A stretch of 64,000 bases of DNA from Agroathelia rolfsii. Lineage: Eukaryota > Basidiomycota > Agaricomycetes > Amylocorticiales > Amylocorticiaceae. Below, piece by piece: positions 32,554 to 45,163 of the stretch. Position 1 is the stretch's first letter, and every line of letters starts with the position of its first letter. A program made the translations under genes and the position numbers. The stretch lies in assembly GCA_018343915.1 (NCBI GenBank), contig JABRWF010000002.1, positions 4,278,001 through 4,342,000 on the forward strand, in the 5' to 3' direction. The notes under the pieces were generated by a model, which was given only the letters and a program-made list of their open reading frames with translations, was not told where the DNA came from and did no database searches.

Positions 32554-34030
32554 TGGGGTTGTGCTTACTGCTACCAACTGTAGCAGAGAAGGAGAAGGTG
32601 ATGGGGTTGATATAGTTGCTGTTGGCATTGCTATGGATGCAGCAATATACACAGGGTTTTTTGGTGGATGTGATGGAGGACCTAATCCTGGTTTTACCCA
32701 AGTAGTTATTCCAGATGCAGATTTTACTGCTAGGTTAGTATAGTTAGCAGCAATATGCCCCTTCTATTGATAGTTAAAGCATTACACCTGCGTCATAGGC
32801 ACTGTTTTTGGGGTTACAATGGTAGGGTTGGTTAACCCTGGGCTGCTAGAAGCTGGGACTGTTACTACCACTGTTGAACTTGGCTGTAGTGGCTTATTTG
32901 GGTTGTTTCTTGGGTTAAAGGAGCCCATTTCCCTTAGTGCCCTTTCTACATTACTGGCATTTTCTATAGCTTTTTGGAAGGTTTCCATGGACCCCTTCCA
33001 TCCCAATATCATATTGTGGATCCTCTAGTTTAATCTAGCAATAAACCGAATGCACATATCTCCTAGCTCAAGCTCTACTATGTGTGCTAGTTCTATGAAC
33101 CTTGATATATAATCCTGGATAGTATGGGTTTCTTGTCAAAAGTTCTGGATCTTGGATAGTATATCCGCCTTGTAGTCAAAGTTGCTATAAGCAGCCTAGA
33201 ACTCCTAATATAGCCTAGTGAGATTGAAATCAGGGCTGCCTGATTTCTCAGCTTTCTTGATTTTAGGGATGAAGTATGCTGCCCAGTCTGTAGCTGACCT
33301 AGTTAGGCAGTGGATGAACTATTTTGCCTTGCTCTGCAGATCTCTATATAGTTCTTTATTGTCTGACATCTACAGTTTCCAGTTTCAAAGAAAGGTTCAG
33401 TACTTACATGTATCTCTATCATACTTCTCTAGTCTAGTCCCCACTTCCTTAGGTTTAGGTGGCTCTGGGGTATACTACTCTTCTACCTCTTTGTCTTCTC
33501 CACCCTTTGTCTTTTTAGTGGTGAACCAAATTTTTTATCCACTAGCAAATTGTGTCATATCTACATATTGGTCCTGCATGCTATTCATCATTTTAAGAAT
33601 GTCTACTTGTCCTAGAGCTAGGAGTTCCATGGTTTGGGATAACTGTGAGATGGCACCTTCTAAGGTCACAGGGGCTCCTAAAGTGCCCCCAACTCCTTCA
33701 AATTTGATCTCCTCTAGTTCTTCCTTGTATTTTCTATGATATGATGGAGCTCTTGATATTATACAGAGGGTTTTCTTTAGGAGAAAGTAGGTGTGTGTAT
33801 GTGTAGTGGAGCTAGGGCTCAACACAGAATATCTTTTGTCTTCTTCAACTTAGTAAGGCTACAAGTGGACAGCCTTTTGGTAATAGTAAGAAAATGCTAA
33901 TTCTAAAAGCTCTAAATTTGTCAAAGCAGTTATGCTCTCTTATGAGGAGTTTCTAGAAGCAGCTGACTAACTTAGTAGTAACGCCTTTGGGTAACAGCCC
34001 ATAATTTCCCAGGAACGTACTAGTACTTTT

Positions 34031-34918
34031 TATTGAAAGATATACATATTTCAATACATCCAATCTTTCTAAATATTCTAATGAATACTTCAATAAATCA
34101 GTTTATATCTCATCTATCACTATCATTTATTTCAAGAATTTACAACTATTAGTTGTGGAGATATAAAGTAATTATTCATTCACTTTATTCTGAATATTTC
34201 CAAAATATATTCATATTTCAATATTCATTTCTTAAAATCATTTAAATATTCATTTTAAAATATCTTTTATTCAAACAATTCACTTTACTTACTAATACAC
34301 AATTGTGATTATAAATCAGCTTACAAATCACACAAATAAATTAGTAATCACCTTCAAAGACATTAGTAATATTTGAGATATATTACTAATATCACTTTCC
34401 TATTCATTCAAATATTCAATTTGCTTACAAATACTATACTTAGCTTACAGAGCGGATTTGTCAGCATAAACCTTACGCTCTTTGCTTACCAAGCAGATTA
34501 CTTAAGCAAAGACATTGCTTACAAATCCTTCAGAAATTAGAATATTTTGTAGTATATAAACCCTAGCTAAATTAGCTGTAAAATATAAGTTATTTCATTC
34601 AAAAATAGTGAGTTAAATAGTCTACAAGACTGGCTCCATTGATACTAACTTCACCCTAGACTTACAAAGTCTACAAGACAAGATTAGAAGCCATTTCCTC
34701 AAGGAAATAAAGTAGGTAGTCTCAAAGGGACACCGGCTATATCTTATCTTCTGTGTAGAATAGTTACTAACCACTTCCCACCTAGGAAACTTTGCCTATT
34801 CTTAGGAAACACCCCAAGCCTGCACTTTTCTCTACAAGTAAGTGTTTGCTTTATAACAGGTAACTTGTGAGCTAGTATATAGCCACACTATACAACTAAG
34901 AACTACCATAGTTCAATA
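34031..34918. mobile_element. Solo L5 LTR-like element
   Basis: 888 bp with ends TATTGAA...TTCAATA and duplication CTTTT at 34026-34030 and 34919-34923. It is very AT-rich. Ends are TA...TA; TG...CA ends altered by C-to-T and G-to-A change would explain this. The right half equals one arm of the palindrome at 9.5-10.4 kb. Family unknown; the TGTTGAA-like start would suit a copia LTR. Confidence 0.8.
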
Positions 34919-35135
34919 CTTTTGCAGCTATGCCTTAATAGGTTGAAAGGATGTAATTAAGGTCCCTAATTGCTTCTGCTAATAGTTTAATGATAAAGAT
35001 GGCTTATAAAGGAAAAATGTAGCTATCTATATATAAATCTTTCCTTGCTTGTGCTGATTTGTAAGCAATTCTTTTCTTATACTAATCTAGAGCTAAGGCT
35101 CTACAGACTAGGCTCAGGTATTAGCTTTGACCTGA
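34919..35135. other. Probable GypB leader remnant
   Basis: Continues the sequence interrupted by L5 (GTACTAGTACTTTT|GCAGC) and ends at an L1b. By position it would be the leader between 5' LTR and gag of GypB copy 2 (minus). No frame seen. Confidence 0.4.
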
Positions 35136-35521
35136 TGTCAAGGCTTACACTCTTGACTACCTCAATCAACAAAAGTAATATTACCCACTATACCATACAA
35201 TACATGCTGTACCGCTAGTGAGTCTCCTAGTGTACTCTAAGCTTGCAAAGCTTTCTACCAGGCTATCATTTGCTAATAACACATGTATAATGTTTAGCTA
35301 TGGTATGCAGTATTATACTTCCATTATATATAGAGATTTGGCTTAAAGGAGATACTACTCCTAAGTTTATATAAATGCCCTTATATATTAGGGACTTAAA
35401 GCAAGGGATAGGGGTGTAGGGGTAGCATAGAAGGAGAGGTGCATGCATAGGGCTTATGTGGTCCTTATACAACCTAGGGGCTGACTAAGCACACTAGGAG
35501 GGTGAGTTGGTATACGGGCTA
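35136..35521 (-). mobile_element. L1b LTR, truncated
   Basis: TGTCAAGGCTTACAC to GGTATACGGGCTA, where an L6-like element begins. It could be the former 5' LTR of GypB copy 2, as strand and position fit. Confidence 0.75.
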
Positions 35522-36334
35522 TGTCACAGGTCTATAAACTATGACTATGAATACTTATGAATATTTATAAAGGATTGCTATAGAAAAGAATAAGAATACT
35601 TAATTAGTAAACAGGGGGAGGCAGGCAATACAGCCTGTTCTATAGCTTGCTTAGGTCCTTATACAACCCTTAGGCTGACAAGGCACAAAGGGAGGGCAAG
35701 GGTGAGAGGGCTAGGACAATGAGCCTAAAGGCAAATGTATTATTAAATAGTAAAGAGAGATGTACATGCTTATTTACTCACCTAAAGGCAAAAGGTCAAA
35801 GCTAAGGCCTTCAGGGAGTGTTACAGGGTCCTTATATAAGTTTCAGGGGTGGTCTGTGCGCTTCTAAATGGTCTGTGCACAGAGACAGAAATAGAAAGGA
35901 ATGCTAAACATAGTACAAATGGATGACTGAGTATGATGGTGCAATCATTGCATTATCAGCTGATTGATCAAGAGTCTAGACTTGGAAGGAACTAGAAGGG
36001 TCTAGACTCTGTTTACTAATAGGTACTGGTACAAAGGTACAATGATGGCCGGTCATATAACTAAGTACTCTGTAACCAATTATCCTAGGCTGTCTATTAT
36101 GAATAAATAATGTGTAGAAAGTCCAAGAAAAATCGTAAAAATACAAGAAAAATACAGGAAAATAAAGAAAAATTAGGAGAGTCTAGGTGTACCCATGACA
36201 ACTATGACTTTGACAACTATAATAACTATGGTTATGACTTGGGACAATAAGAGTGGTACAATAGGGGCTTAGAGGTGTAAAGAGAGCCTGGGACAATGAA
36301 TAACAATGATAGTATTGACGAAAGAGGTCTGTGA
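35522..36334 (-). mobile_element. Divergent L6-like LTR, interrupted
   Basis: Starts TGTCACAGGTCTATA as L6 does. It resumes after an L1a with ACTTTGACAACTATAAT and GACGAAAGAGGTCTGTGA, both close to L6. It is broken at both ends and clearly older than the two intact L6 copies. Confidence 0.6.
35613..36200 (-). mobile_element. L1a LTR, 5'-deleted
   Basis: From GGGGGAGGCAGGC to GTGTACCCATGACA, including promoter and hairpin; about 260 bp of one end are missing. Confidence 0.82.
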
Positions 36335-37188
36335 TGTCAAGGCTCGCGCTCTTGACTACCTCAACAACAAAGGTGACAAACCCACTACACCACAGAACGT
36401 ACGCTGTACCGCTGTTAAGTCTCCCGTGCGTACTCTGAGTCTACAAGACTTTCTGCATAGGCTACCATTGGCTGATGACATGTATATTATGCTTAGTAAT
36501 AGTATTTGTAGCTAGACCTTTAAGACGTCTAGAGGCTTAAGCTTAAAGGGGACAACCCCTAAGTCACACAAATGCCCTGTTTATTGAGGGACTTAAACAT
36601 ATGAGGGTAGCATAGGGCGTGGGGATGTATGTAAGGGGAAGTGTGGGAGCTTTTCTTGTTATTAGGCTTACGTAGTCTCGGTACAATGCAAAGGCTAACT
36701 AAGCTCAATGTAAGGGCAAGGGTGTAGAGGGGCTAAGACAATGAGCCTGAAGGTAAATTTATTAGTAAGGTAACTATTACATGAGCTATTTGCTTACCTA
36801 AAGGCAAAAGGTCAAAGCTAAGGCCTTCAGGGAGCATTACAGGATCCTTTATATACATGAACAATGACTGTGCTAAGGTCCGTGTGCAGCTTCTTGGAAA
36901 TGAAAAGGAAAGCTAAGAATAGTATGGACGGATGACTGAGCATGATAGCGTGCTTGTTGCATCATGCTGACTGATCCTGCATCTAACAATAGACTATGCT
37001 TACTAACTAGGTACTGGTACAAGGGAACTATGATGGCCGGTCATGTGACCAAGCACCACATGACCCTTTGCCTTATTAGGCTATTAGATAAAGAAAGAGA
37101 CGTATAAAATGGGAAATAAATTGTAAAAATATAAGAAAGGCATAGAAAAATTGAGAAAAATCAAGAGAGTCTGGGTGTACCCATGACA
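36335..37188 (-). mobile_element. L1b LTR, full length
   Basis: TGTCAAGGCTCGCGC...GTGTACCCATGACA, 854 bp. Flanks TGTGA and ACAGA differ; the left lies in an L6 relative and the right in L3, so it joins two formerly separate places. Confidence 0.82.
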
Positions 37189-37610
37189 ACAGAGAAGTGT
37201 ACACCCCTGCATCCCAAGTCCTGGGAAGAGTAAAAAAGGCCTTACTGCCTACCCCGTACCTTTGAGGGGTTTCTGTGGACTTTAGTTGAGTTTTGGTGAC
37301 AAGAGTCAGGTGTGCTCTTGACATTAGAATGAATCTCTCCCTTTCTACGCTAGTTGCTCTATGCACTAGAGGTGGTGTAGTGAGCCATGTTATTTTGAGC
37401 AAAAAACAATTACTGTAAAAATTTAGTAGACTACCACAGTCATTTTACCTACCAAAAGTAGTAGTCTTTACTTTCACTTTCTGTTATCTTTGGGAGTATT
37501 CTTGGCCAGCTTGCAAGTGGTATTAGTATCTACAGTTGCATTGGTTTTTTCGAGCTATTAAAGGGAACTTCACCTAAGTGGATAGACGAAAAAGACTCCG
37601 GTCACTACAA

Positions 37611-38100
37611 GTCCAAAGTAAACCTCATGAAGGAAGAAATATTATCCAGCTGTAGATTCTAGTATAACAACAACCTACAAATAGACCTCCAGCGTAGCGA
37701 CCCTGATGCAATGGATATTTCAGTGACCATCTTAGGAGGGAAACCCAAGCCATCAAAAAACCCATTCATGAATGCAGGATCTGCCCAGCAGTCCTCCTCA
37801 TTGCAAGTAGCTGCAATGTAAAATCAAACTGCTACAATATCCAGTAACCCCTTCCAATGACACAACATTGTATGTTACAATTATCAGAAAAAGGGTCACA
37901 TTGCATGGGATTGTCGAAGCCCAAAAGTAGACAGGGTTAAAACCAATAGCCCATTCCAAAAAGTGGCTGTAGCTTCATCAACAACACCAACACCCCCACT
38001 GGCAGTGGACGGCCAGAATTTATCCACCATGATGTAGCAAGACATAATCAATATGCTGCAAGAACAGGGTCAGATGATTGCGGCCCTTAAGGACAAGTTG
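37611..38100 (+). pseudogene. GypA copy 2 gag C-terminus
   Basis: Starts abruptly after the leader at KVNLMKEEILSS, so gag's capsid part is deleted. The segment DAMDISVTILGGKPKPSKNP matches copy 1. The zinc knuckle reads CYNYQKKGHIAWDC, with the second Cys changed to Tyr (TGT to TAT). It ends with a stop in both copies. Confidence 0.82.
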
Positions 38101-38216
38101 GGTTTTTAGAGCGGTCAGAGTATGAGGCCAATGTTTCTGACCAATATGTATAAAATAAAATTTCTTCCTTCTCTATTTTCTCTTCATTTTCAATTTCTTC
38201 TTCATCCATACAAGGT

Positions 38217-38786
38217 GTGAATGGACAACACCTGAAAATTCCTCTTATGTTCCATGGACATTCCTCCACCATTTCCACTTCCACAATGATTGACTCTAGA
38301 GCCTCCTCCACTTTTATTAACAAAAAATTCATAGACAAAAATAAAATAAAAACTTTAAAATTACAAAAACAAATTCCTTTGTATAACATAGACAACTCAC
38401 TAAATGCAATAGGATTTATTTCTGAATACGTAATTCTTTTAACTCAAATTGGTACAGAACAATGAAGGCTAGTTTTCTTAGTAGTAGATATCGGTACAGA
38501 AGATGTAATTCTAGGTATTGATTGGTTATGACTAGAAAACCCCCTTATCAACTAGAAAAAAGGATATGTTACTCTAATGGACGATTTGTTAAAAAATGAG
38601 GAATACAAAAAAATAAATAAAATCATAAAAGATGAGGACTCTCCTCCATTATTGGCAGTAACCTTGGGGTTACTGCCTCAATATCAAAGATATGCCAAAG
38701 TCTTCTCTAAAGCAGAATCCCAACGATTCCCTACTAGTAAACCCTATGATCATAAAATAGAGTTAGTAGAGGGAGCCGAAATGAAA
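38217..38786 (+). pseudogene. GypA copy 2 aspartic protease
   Basis: MIDSRASSTFINKKFIDKN shows DSRAS in place of DSGAS (GGA to AGA), removing the active-site Gly. VVDIGTEDVILGIDWL follows. The linker KPYDHKIELVEGAEMK leads to the reverse transcriptase, cut there by L2. Confidence 0.87.
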
Positions 38787-39648
38787 TGTTATGGGTTGAT
38801 CCTATGATTATTTTGTTCCCCTAATTTTTCTCTATTTTCTACTATTTTTCTTGACTTTTTATCTTTTGATTTGAGTGCATAGGCTTTATTTCTTTATTTT
38901 TGGTTTCTTGTTGCATTGTTTATATAGTACTATACTTCATTTGGGTATACTTCTGAATCTTCTGATGTACATTATTGATTTGCTTCTCCCATCTTTGATG
39001 CTTCTTTCATCTTTGATTTCTTCCCACACTGTACTTCTATTCTAACTTCTCTAATCCTTTTTCTTTCCTTGCTTCTATTTCCCTTGATGTGGAGTTAAGA
39101 ACTATTCTTAGAGTACTTGTAAACAGTATATAGAGGCCTGCCCTTGAGACCTTTGCAATTCAGCTTGACCACCTTTTGCCCTCTGTGTCACTCTCACTCA
39201 CACCTGAAGTTTCTTCCCCCACTCTCTTTCTTGTGTGTTTTACCCCCCCCCCCCATTATCATCTTTATTGTTATACCTGGACCCCAAGGTTAAGGGGATA
39301 TGCTATGACTCCATGCTCTAAGGGAGTATAAAACTAAGTAAAGCTATGCATATATTACTAGGATGTGTGAACATGGACTCCTAGGATGAGGGAGTATAAA
39401 GAATTATATCAAAGCTAAAGACAGTATGTCCTACCTGGCAAAGGACTTTAAAAATACCAGTGATTGTATATTGCATGGAAGCCTCTATGAAACAGTGGGA
39501 GACCTTGCCTCTAGGTCTTTAAACATGAGTTGCACCTCCCTGCTAGGGGAGCTTAAAGATATCAGTTGTACCCCCCCTATTTGCTTCTGGCCCTTCTAGG
39601 CTAGGCATCTTAGAGCTATATTGGTTGAGTCATAAGTATCCCATGACA
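38787..39648 (+). mobile_element. Solo L2 LTR
   Basis: 862 bp, TGTTATGGGTTGATC...TATCCCATGACA, duplication TGAAA at 38782-38786 and 39649-39653. The L2 open frame is present with one shift at the poly-C run. Confidence 0.93.
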
Positions 39649-40970
39649 TGAAAAGGGCTAAGGTATATCTGTTATCAATCCCAGAGTTGAAAGAATTAGA
39701 TGCGTATTTAGAGGAAAACTTGGCCAAAGGATATATAAGAAAATTGCAGAGTCCTTATGCATCCCCCTTTTTCTTCATTCCCAAAAAGAATGGGAAACTC
39801 AGGCCTATAGTAGATTATTGTTGACTCAATAATATCACGGTAAAAAACTCCTACCCGCTTCCTCTAATCTCCTCTATTGTGGATGGACTCTCTTGGGCAA
39901 AAGTATTTACCAAATTGGACTTACAATGGGGATATAATAATGTCTTAATCAAAAATGGACATTAAGAATGAGCAGCTTTCATAACCCCCTGAGGACTGTT
40001 TGAACCCCTTGTAATGACCTTTGGTTTATGCAATGCCCCAGCCACCTTTCAAGCTATAATAGACGAAATATTTACAGACCTAATTACACAAGGATTAGTG
40101 TATGTATATATTGATGACATTATAGTTGCCACAGCCAACTCTGAAGAACACCAACATTTAGTGTATAAAGTACTTAAAAGATTAGCAGAAAACAATCTTT
40201 TTGCTAATTTGGAAAAATGCCTATTCAAAGTCTCTAAGGTAGAATTCCTAGGTGTAATAATTGGTTACAATCATGTATAGATGACCAATGAAAAAGTCCA
40301 AGCTATCCTTGACTGGCCAACCCCTACAACAGTCAAGGATATTCAGAAGTTCAGAGGACTAGCTAATTACTACCAAAGATTTATCAAGGGGTTTAGCAAG
40401 ATTACTAAACCCCTAGATAGGTTAACTGGTAAAGGCACTTGGAAATGGGAAAAAGAGGAACAAGAATCATTTGAATACCTCAAAAAGGCTTTTACTACCG
40501 CCCCAGTATTAGCTATCTATGACCACCAGCAAGAAAGTTGGATTGAAACTGATGCCTCAGGATATGCAACCGGAGGAGTATTCTCCCAGTTGCAGGATAA
40601 TGGTGAATGGCACCCTATTGCCTTCTATTCTAAATCCATGGATGATGTACAAAGGAATTACAATATCTAGGATAAGGAAATGCTTGCAATTATTTGAGCA
40701 CTGGAAGAATGGTGCCACTACATTATTGGGTTACCTAAACCGGTGGAGATCTGGTCAGACCACAAAAACCTGGAATATTAGGCAACAAGTCAACACCTAA
40801 GCCATCAATAAGCACGTTGGTATCAGATCCTACAAGAATATAATTTTGTATTATATTACAAAAAAGGATCAACCAATAGACAAGCTGATGCCCTATCCAG
40901 AAGGCCGGATTTTTATACTGAAGATTCCCAGGATAACCTCAATGTCACCGTACTCCAATCCTCCTACTTC
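39649..40970 (+). pseudogene. GypA copy 2 reverse transcriptase and RNase H
   Basis: Continues [17 protein letters not shown], then FTKLDLQWG and FGLCNAPATFQAIIDEIF, with an intact YIDD catalytic pair. RNase H has ETDASGYATGGVFSQ and PIAFYSKSMDD. Stops remain (for example after NHV at 40278 and in the 39.8-40.0 kb stretch). Confidence 0.9.
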
Positions 40971-42536
40971 AAAATAATGGCTGCTAAAAGAGGATATATA
41001 CTAGTTGAAGGCAAAAAGGAGATCTTGGCAGAAATTAGAAAGGAGAGCACCGAGTTGCTGGAATTCCTCTATCAGATTGTCAAGATTGGCCCACGACGGA
41101 TTACACTAGGATTACAGGATTGGGAAACAGAGGACAGATTGGTTTTATACAGAGAAAAGGTCTTTGTGCCCCCAAAAAGGGAACTCAAGGAAAAGATTAT
41201 GGCTAAATACCATGATTCAGCCCTTGCTAGTCATCTCAAGCATACAAAAACATTAGAGCTGATTAGCAGAAACTACTACTGGATTAACATAACAAAGGAA
41301 ATAAACTAGTATATAGATTCCTGCTTACTCTGTCAAGCAAATAAACCAAGCTGATAAGCATTACCTAGACTCCTTCAACCCTTACCTGTACCTAGAAAAC
41401 TATGGGAACATATTACCTCAGATTTAATAGTCAAACTACCTAAGTCACAAGGGTTTGACTCAATTCTAGTAGTAGTAGATAGGCTTACAAAATTGGCACA
41501 TTTCATACCAACCCATGAAAATATATCAGCCAAGGACATAGCCAATCTCTATATCAAAAATATGTTTAAACTACATAGTGCCCCATCAACATGGACATCG
41601 GACCGAGGACCTCAGTTTGCTAGTCAAGTGATAAAAGATATATATACTAGTCTATACATCAAAACAGCCTTGTCCACTGCATATCATCCACAAAGTGATG
41701 GACAAACTGAGCATGTTAATTAAGAAGTAGAGCAATATCTAAGAATCTTTTGCAATCACAGGCAAACAAATTGGGTAGAATTGTTACCTTATACGGAATT
41801 TATGCATAACAATAGGAAAAATGAGAGCACACATGCTAGTACTTTTGAATTAACCTATGGCTATATTCCAAATTGGGAAGCAAGAGACATTCCGAATCTG
41901 ACTCCAGGAGCCTTCAATTGGATTGAAAATGCCAAAGAAGCACAAAAAGAGGCGTAGACAGTATTAAGTTTAGCAAGAGAACAAATGGAACAATCATACA
42001 ATAAAGGAAAAAAGATATTTCTGGATTTAGAAGAAGGACAAGAAGTTTGGCTAAATACACAAAATTTAAAGCTTAATAGACCATCCAAGAAGTTAAGTCA
42101 GAAATAGATTAGCCCCTATAAAGTGGAGAAAAAGCTAAACAACTTGAACTATCAACTGGACCTTCCGGCTAATCTCAAAATCCATAATGTATTCCATGTT
42201 CATTTGCTAAAGCTACATCATACCTTGGATCAGCACCAAAAGCCTTTACCTCCAGTAGAAGTAGAAGGAGAAGAAGAGTACAAAATGGAAGAAGTACTGA
42301 ACTCAAGAATGCAGTGGGAAAAACTAGAATTTCTGGTAATATGGAAAGGATACCCAGGGGAATAAACATAGGTTAGAGAATCAGATATATATGCAGACAA
42401 TGTAATTAGAGAATTCTATAAGTCCAATTCTAGTGCTCCAAGGAAAATTAGTGCTGCATTATTTAATCTTCTTCTATTTCAAAACTGGGATAATCTAACA
42501 GAATGGCAACCCAAGGCAGATTGCCCCTAAGGAGGA
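40971..42536 (+). pseudogene. GypA copy 2 integrase and chromodomain
   Basis: The zinc part has HLKHTKTLELISRNYYW and CLLCQANKPS. The core has DLIVKLPKS, WTSDRGPQFASQVIKDIY and YHPQSDGQTEHVN; DRGPQF and QSDGQTE are the usual Gypsy signatures. The C-terminal GPY/F-like part reads KISPYKVEKKLNNLNYQL and FHVHLLKLHH. A chromodomain LEFLVIWKGYPGE follows. Stops at about six places; all others in frame. Confidence 0.9.
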
Positions 42537-42694
42537 GGTAATGTTACAAGTCAATCTATGTACTATAAATTTATTTAGAATTTCTTATTATTTTTCCGAA
42601 TTTTTCCTGATTTTTCTCGATTTTTTGGTATATAATATATATATTACATAAGCAGATATTACATAAGCACTCTGATGACTAAGCAAGTCATGTA

Positions 42695-44327
42695 ACCTCC
42701 CGCTGCCCTGACTTCTATAAAGATGATGCAGATGACAATAAGGCACAAATTGTACTAAACCCATGCCTATTTCGTATCAATACTGGAAGAAGGGGACATG
42801 TTATAGTTGAAGGAGAAAAAGGTCTTCTAACCTAGATCAGAAAAGTAAATCCAGAACTAGAAGTAGCAGAAGCTCTTCAGGTGCTAAAAGATCTAGGGCC
42901 AGTAAAGCTCCGAAATGGAATTGAGGAGTGGAACCAAGAAGAAGGCCTAGTTCTATACTAGAGAAAGGTTTATATACCAAAGGATACCCAACTGCATACA
43001 GAAATTGTAAAGAAATTCTATGATGCGCCAACTGCAGGACATCCAGGGAAACATAAAACCTTAGAACTAGTATCACGTAATTATTGGTGGCCAAGCATGA
43101 CTAAATTCATTAATGAATATATAACTATATGCCCTCAGTATATTGTAAATAAGAGTTCACGCCAACCACCCCCTGGTTTACTTCAACCACTGCCTGCTCC
43201 GCAGAAACCCTAGGAACATGTGACAGCTGATATGATTGTGAAACTACCCAAGTTAGGAGAATTTGACTCTATCCTAGTGATTATAGACAAACTCACAAAG
43301 ATGTGTCACCTAATCCCAACTGTTAAAGCAGTGACTGCAGTAGAGGTAGTGGGATTATATCTAAAGCATGTGTTTAAACTCTATGGTATTCCTAAGGTCT
43401 GGACTACAGATAGAGGCCCCCTGTCAGGGCATGGCTAGAAGCTATAACCAACCACTCCAAATAACCATAAAAGGGGGGGGGGTAAGGAGTAATGAGAAGG
43501 TGGTGGGAAACTGAGAAATATAACATAGTAGGAATACCCCTGGCAAGGGCTAATAAATGCCAATCATCATAGAACTTTACATACCTGTGCCCCTAATAGA
43601 GCAGGCTTTTAGGATATCCTATCCCTTACTAATTATTAGAGCCCACAGCCTTTCCTGAGTGCATAGACAAAGAACATAAACCAGAGTGAGCCAGCATCAT
43701 CATCACTAAGTCATAAGAAAGTAAAAGAGTGGATTGAGCAAAGAACACTGAGTGGTAAATAGAGTGGTCTGAACTAGAGAGGCATTCTCTAGGACAGCCA
43801 GCCTTAAATATGTACATGAACTATACAGTAGCTGAGTCTCAATATTGAAGAGGAGCATGAAAGTGCAGCCACATCAGCCACAAAGTGAAGAAATAAAGAT
43901 ATGTACAGTAAAATGCAAAACTAAGGAGATCAACCAAGAGATAAGAAGATCAGAATGGAAAATAAGGTAAAGGAACAGTACCAAATAGACCCTAAAAAGT
44001 AAGATCTTGATTCAAAAAGAATTGCAAGTACAGTAAGCAAAATACTAATCCACAAAATAAAATAAAATGATGAAAAATCAAAGAAAGTGAAAAATTCAAA
44101 AGATCAACCCCTGACACCCCTAATTTGCAAGCCAGGTTATGAAAGAGATTCATTGTAAATTAGGCATTAAAACAGCCTTGTCCACTACTTATCATCTACA
44201 AAGTGATAGACAAACAGAAAGGCTAAATCAAGAAATTGAAACTTATTTATAAATTTACTCTAACCAAAGGCAGATCAATTGGACAGAAAACCTAGAGGTG
44301 GCAGAATTTGCATTAAACCAAAGACCC
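42695..44327 (+). pseudogene. GypB integrase fragment, split by L4
   Basis: Begins PDFYKDDADDNKAQIV after a broken L3. The zinc part is HPGKHKTLELVSRNYWWP, with CPQYIVNK where CPQCIVNK is expected. The core shows DMIVKLPKLGEF and WTTDRGP up to the L4, then FASQVMKEIH and QSDRQTERLNQEIE. It stops at ALNQRP, fused through a CCC overlap to an L1a. Confidence 0.87.
43422..44116 (-). mobile_element. Solo L4 LTR
   Basis: 695 bp, TGTCAGGGCATGGC...CAACCCCTGACA. Flanks are CCCCC and CCCCT; the changed base turns the next codon from CAA to TAA, a CpA-to-TpA change. Confidence 0.92.
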
Positions 44328-44579
44328 TTAATAAATCAGGGTAAAGTATGACTTAGGGTTATTACCCTCTAAGAAAGAATCTAAGCGTCTCAGAGTGTTT
44401 AGCACTCCCTTCTTTACTAAGCAAGCAGTAACAAGTTATTAGCCAATAGTAGCCTTTGGTGGAAAGTCTTCTAGACTTGGAGTACACCTTTGGGACCTAG
44501 TAGCGGTATATTGTTCCGTTTGTAGTATGAGTAGGGGTCACCTCTATTGTTTAGATAGTCAAGAGCATAAGCCTTAACA
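44328..44579 (+). mobile_element. L1a LTR 3' fragment
   Basis: TTAATAAATCAGGGTAAAG to GCATAAGCCTTAACA; the 5' two thirds are lost. Confidence 0.8.
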
Positions 44580-45163
44580 TCTTATGCACGTACACAGGAG
44601 TAGTATAAAGCAAACTCCTACTATAAGCAGTACTAAGCATGCTTATAACCCCTTAGCACAGAGTAAAGAGGATTTGTGGGGGAGAGGGGAAAAGGGGAGA
44701 TAGGAACTCTGAAGATAAAGGTTTTATTATGTTAGTTAACTATTTAATACAAAGCACTATTATACTTACCTGAAGATGAAGAGAATGAATCTAGGGTCTT
44801 CAGGTAGAGGCACTACAGGGTTATATACTAATTCTACCTAGTCTGTGCACCTAGTACATGGTCTGTGCATGATAATGCTAAGTATAATGTGATATTACAC
44901 CATAATGATTCTATGATGATATCATAGTCTAGGCCTATGCTCTAGGCCTTGCTTCTATAATATATCACATGACTAGTGGTCATATGAGGGCTAGTCACAT
45001 AATAACTAGTTACATGACTTGCTTAGTCATTAGGGTGTTTATGTAATATATACTTATCTAATATACATATTATATACCAAAAAATTGAGAAAAATCAGGA
45101 AAAATTCGGAAAAATAATAAGAAATTCTAAATAAATTTATAGTACATGGATCAAATCATAATA
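44580..45163 (-). mobile_element. L3 LTR fragment
   Basis: TCTTATGCACGTACAC to ATCAAATCATAATA; the proximal part, about 350 bp, is missing. It is older than the other L3 copies by eye, with many TA changes. Confidence 0.8.

Larger units (their letters stand above)
30641..33990 (-). pseudogene. GypB copy 2 gag
   Basis: The N-terminal frame (33535-33825) has LEEIKFEGVGGTLGAP and TMELLALGQVDILKMMNSMQ. The middle (32782-33012) reads MILGWKGSMETFQKAIENA. The zinc-knuckle frame CFNYQQKGHIAANY has lost two of its three cysteines (TGC to TAC). A Pro/Ser-rich tail follows. The L1a at 30856 interrupts it, and the stretch 33.0-33.5 kb holds many stops. Confidence 0.83.
29084..34030 (-). mobile_element. 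GypB copy 2, gag to N-terminal reverse transcriptase
   Basis: Minus-strand Ty3/Gypsy element: gag from about 33.8 kb, protease at 30.35-30.6 kb, reverse transcriptase start at 29.1-29.5 kb, then cut by L2. An L2 and an L1a (itself holding an L1c) interrupt it, both with matching duplications. Confidence 0.85.
37189..42694 (+). mobile_element. GypA copy 2, most complete Gypsy copy
   Basis: Order: L3 3' end (37189-37322), leader (37323-37610), gag C-terminus, protease, reverse transcriptase, RNase H, integrase, chromodomain, first 153 bp of the 3' L3 (42542-42694). Gag N-terminus and most of both LTRs are missing. One L2 is nested. Confidence 0.9.

Noticed and set aside
32462..32743. 93-codon plus-strand frame
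   Set aside because: Antisense to GypB gag plus the end of an L1a; a shadow.
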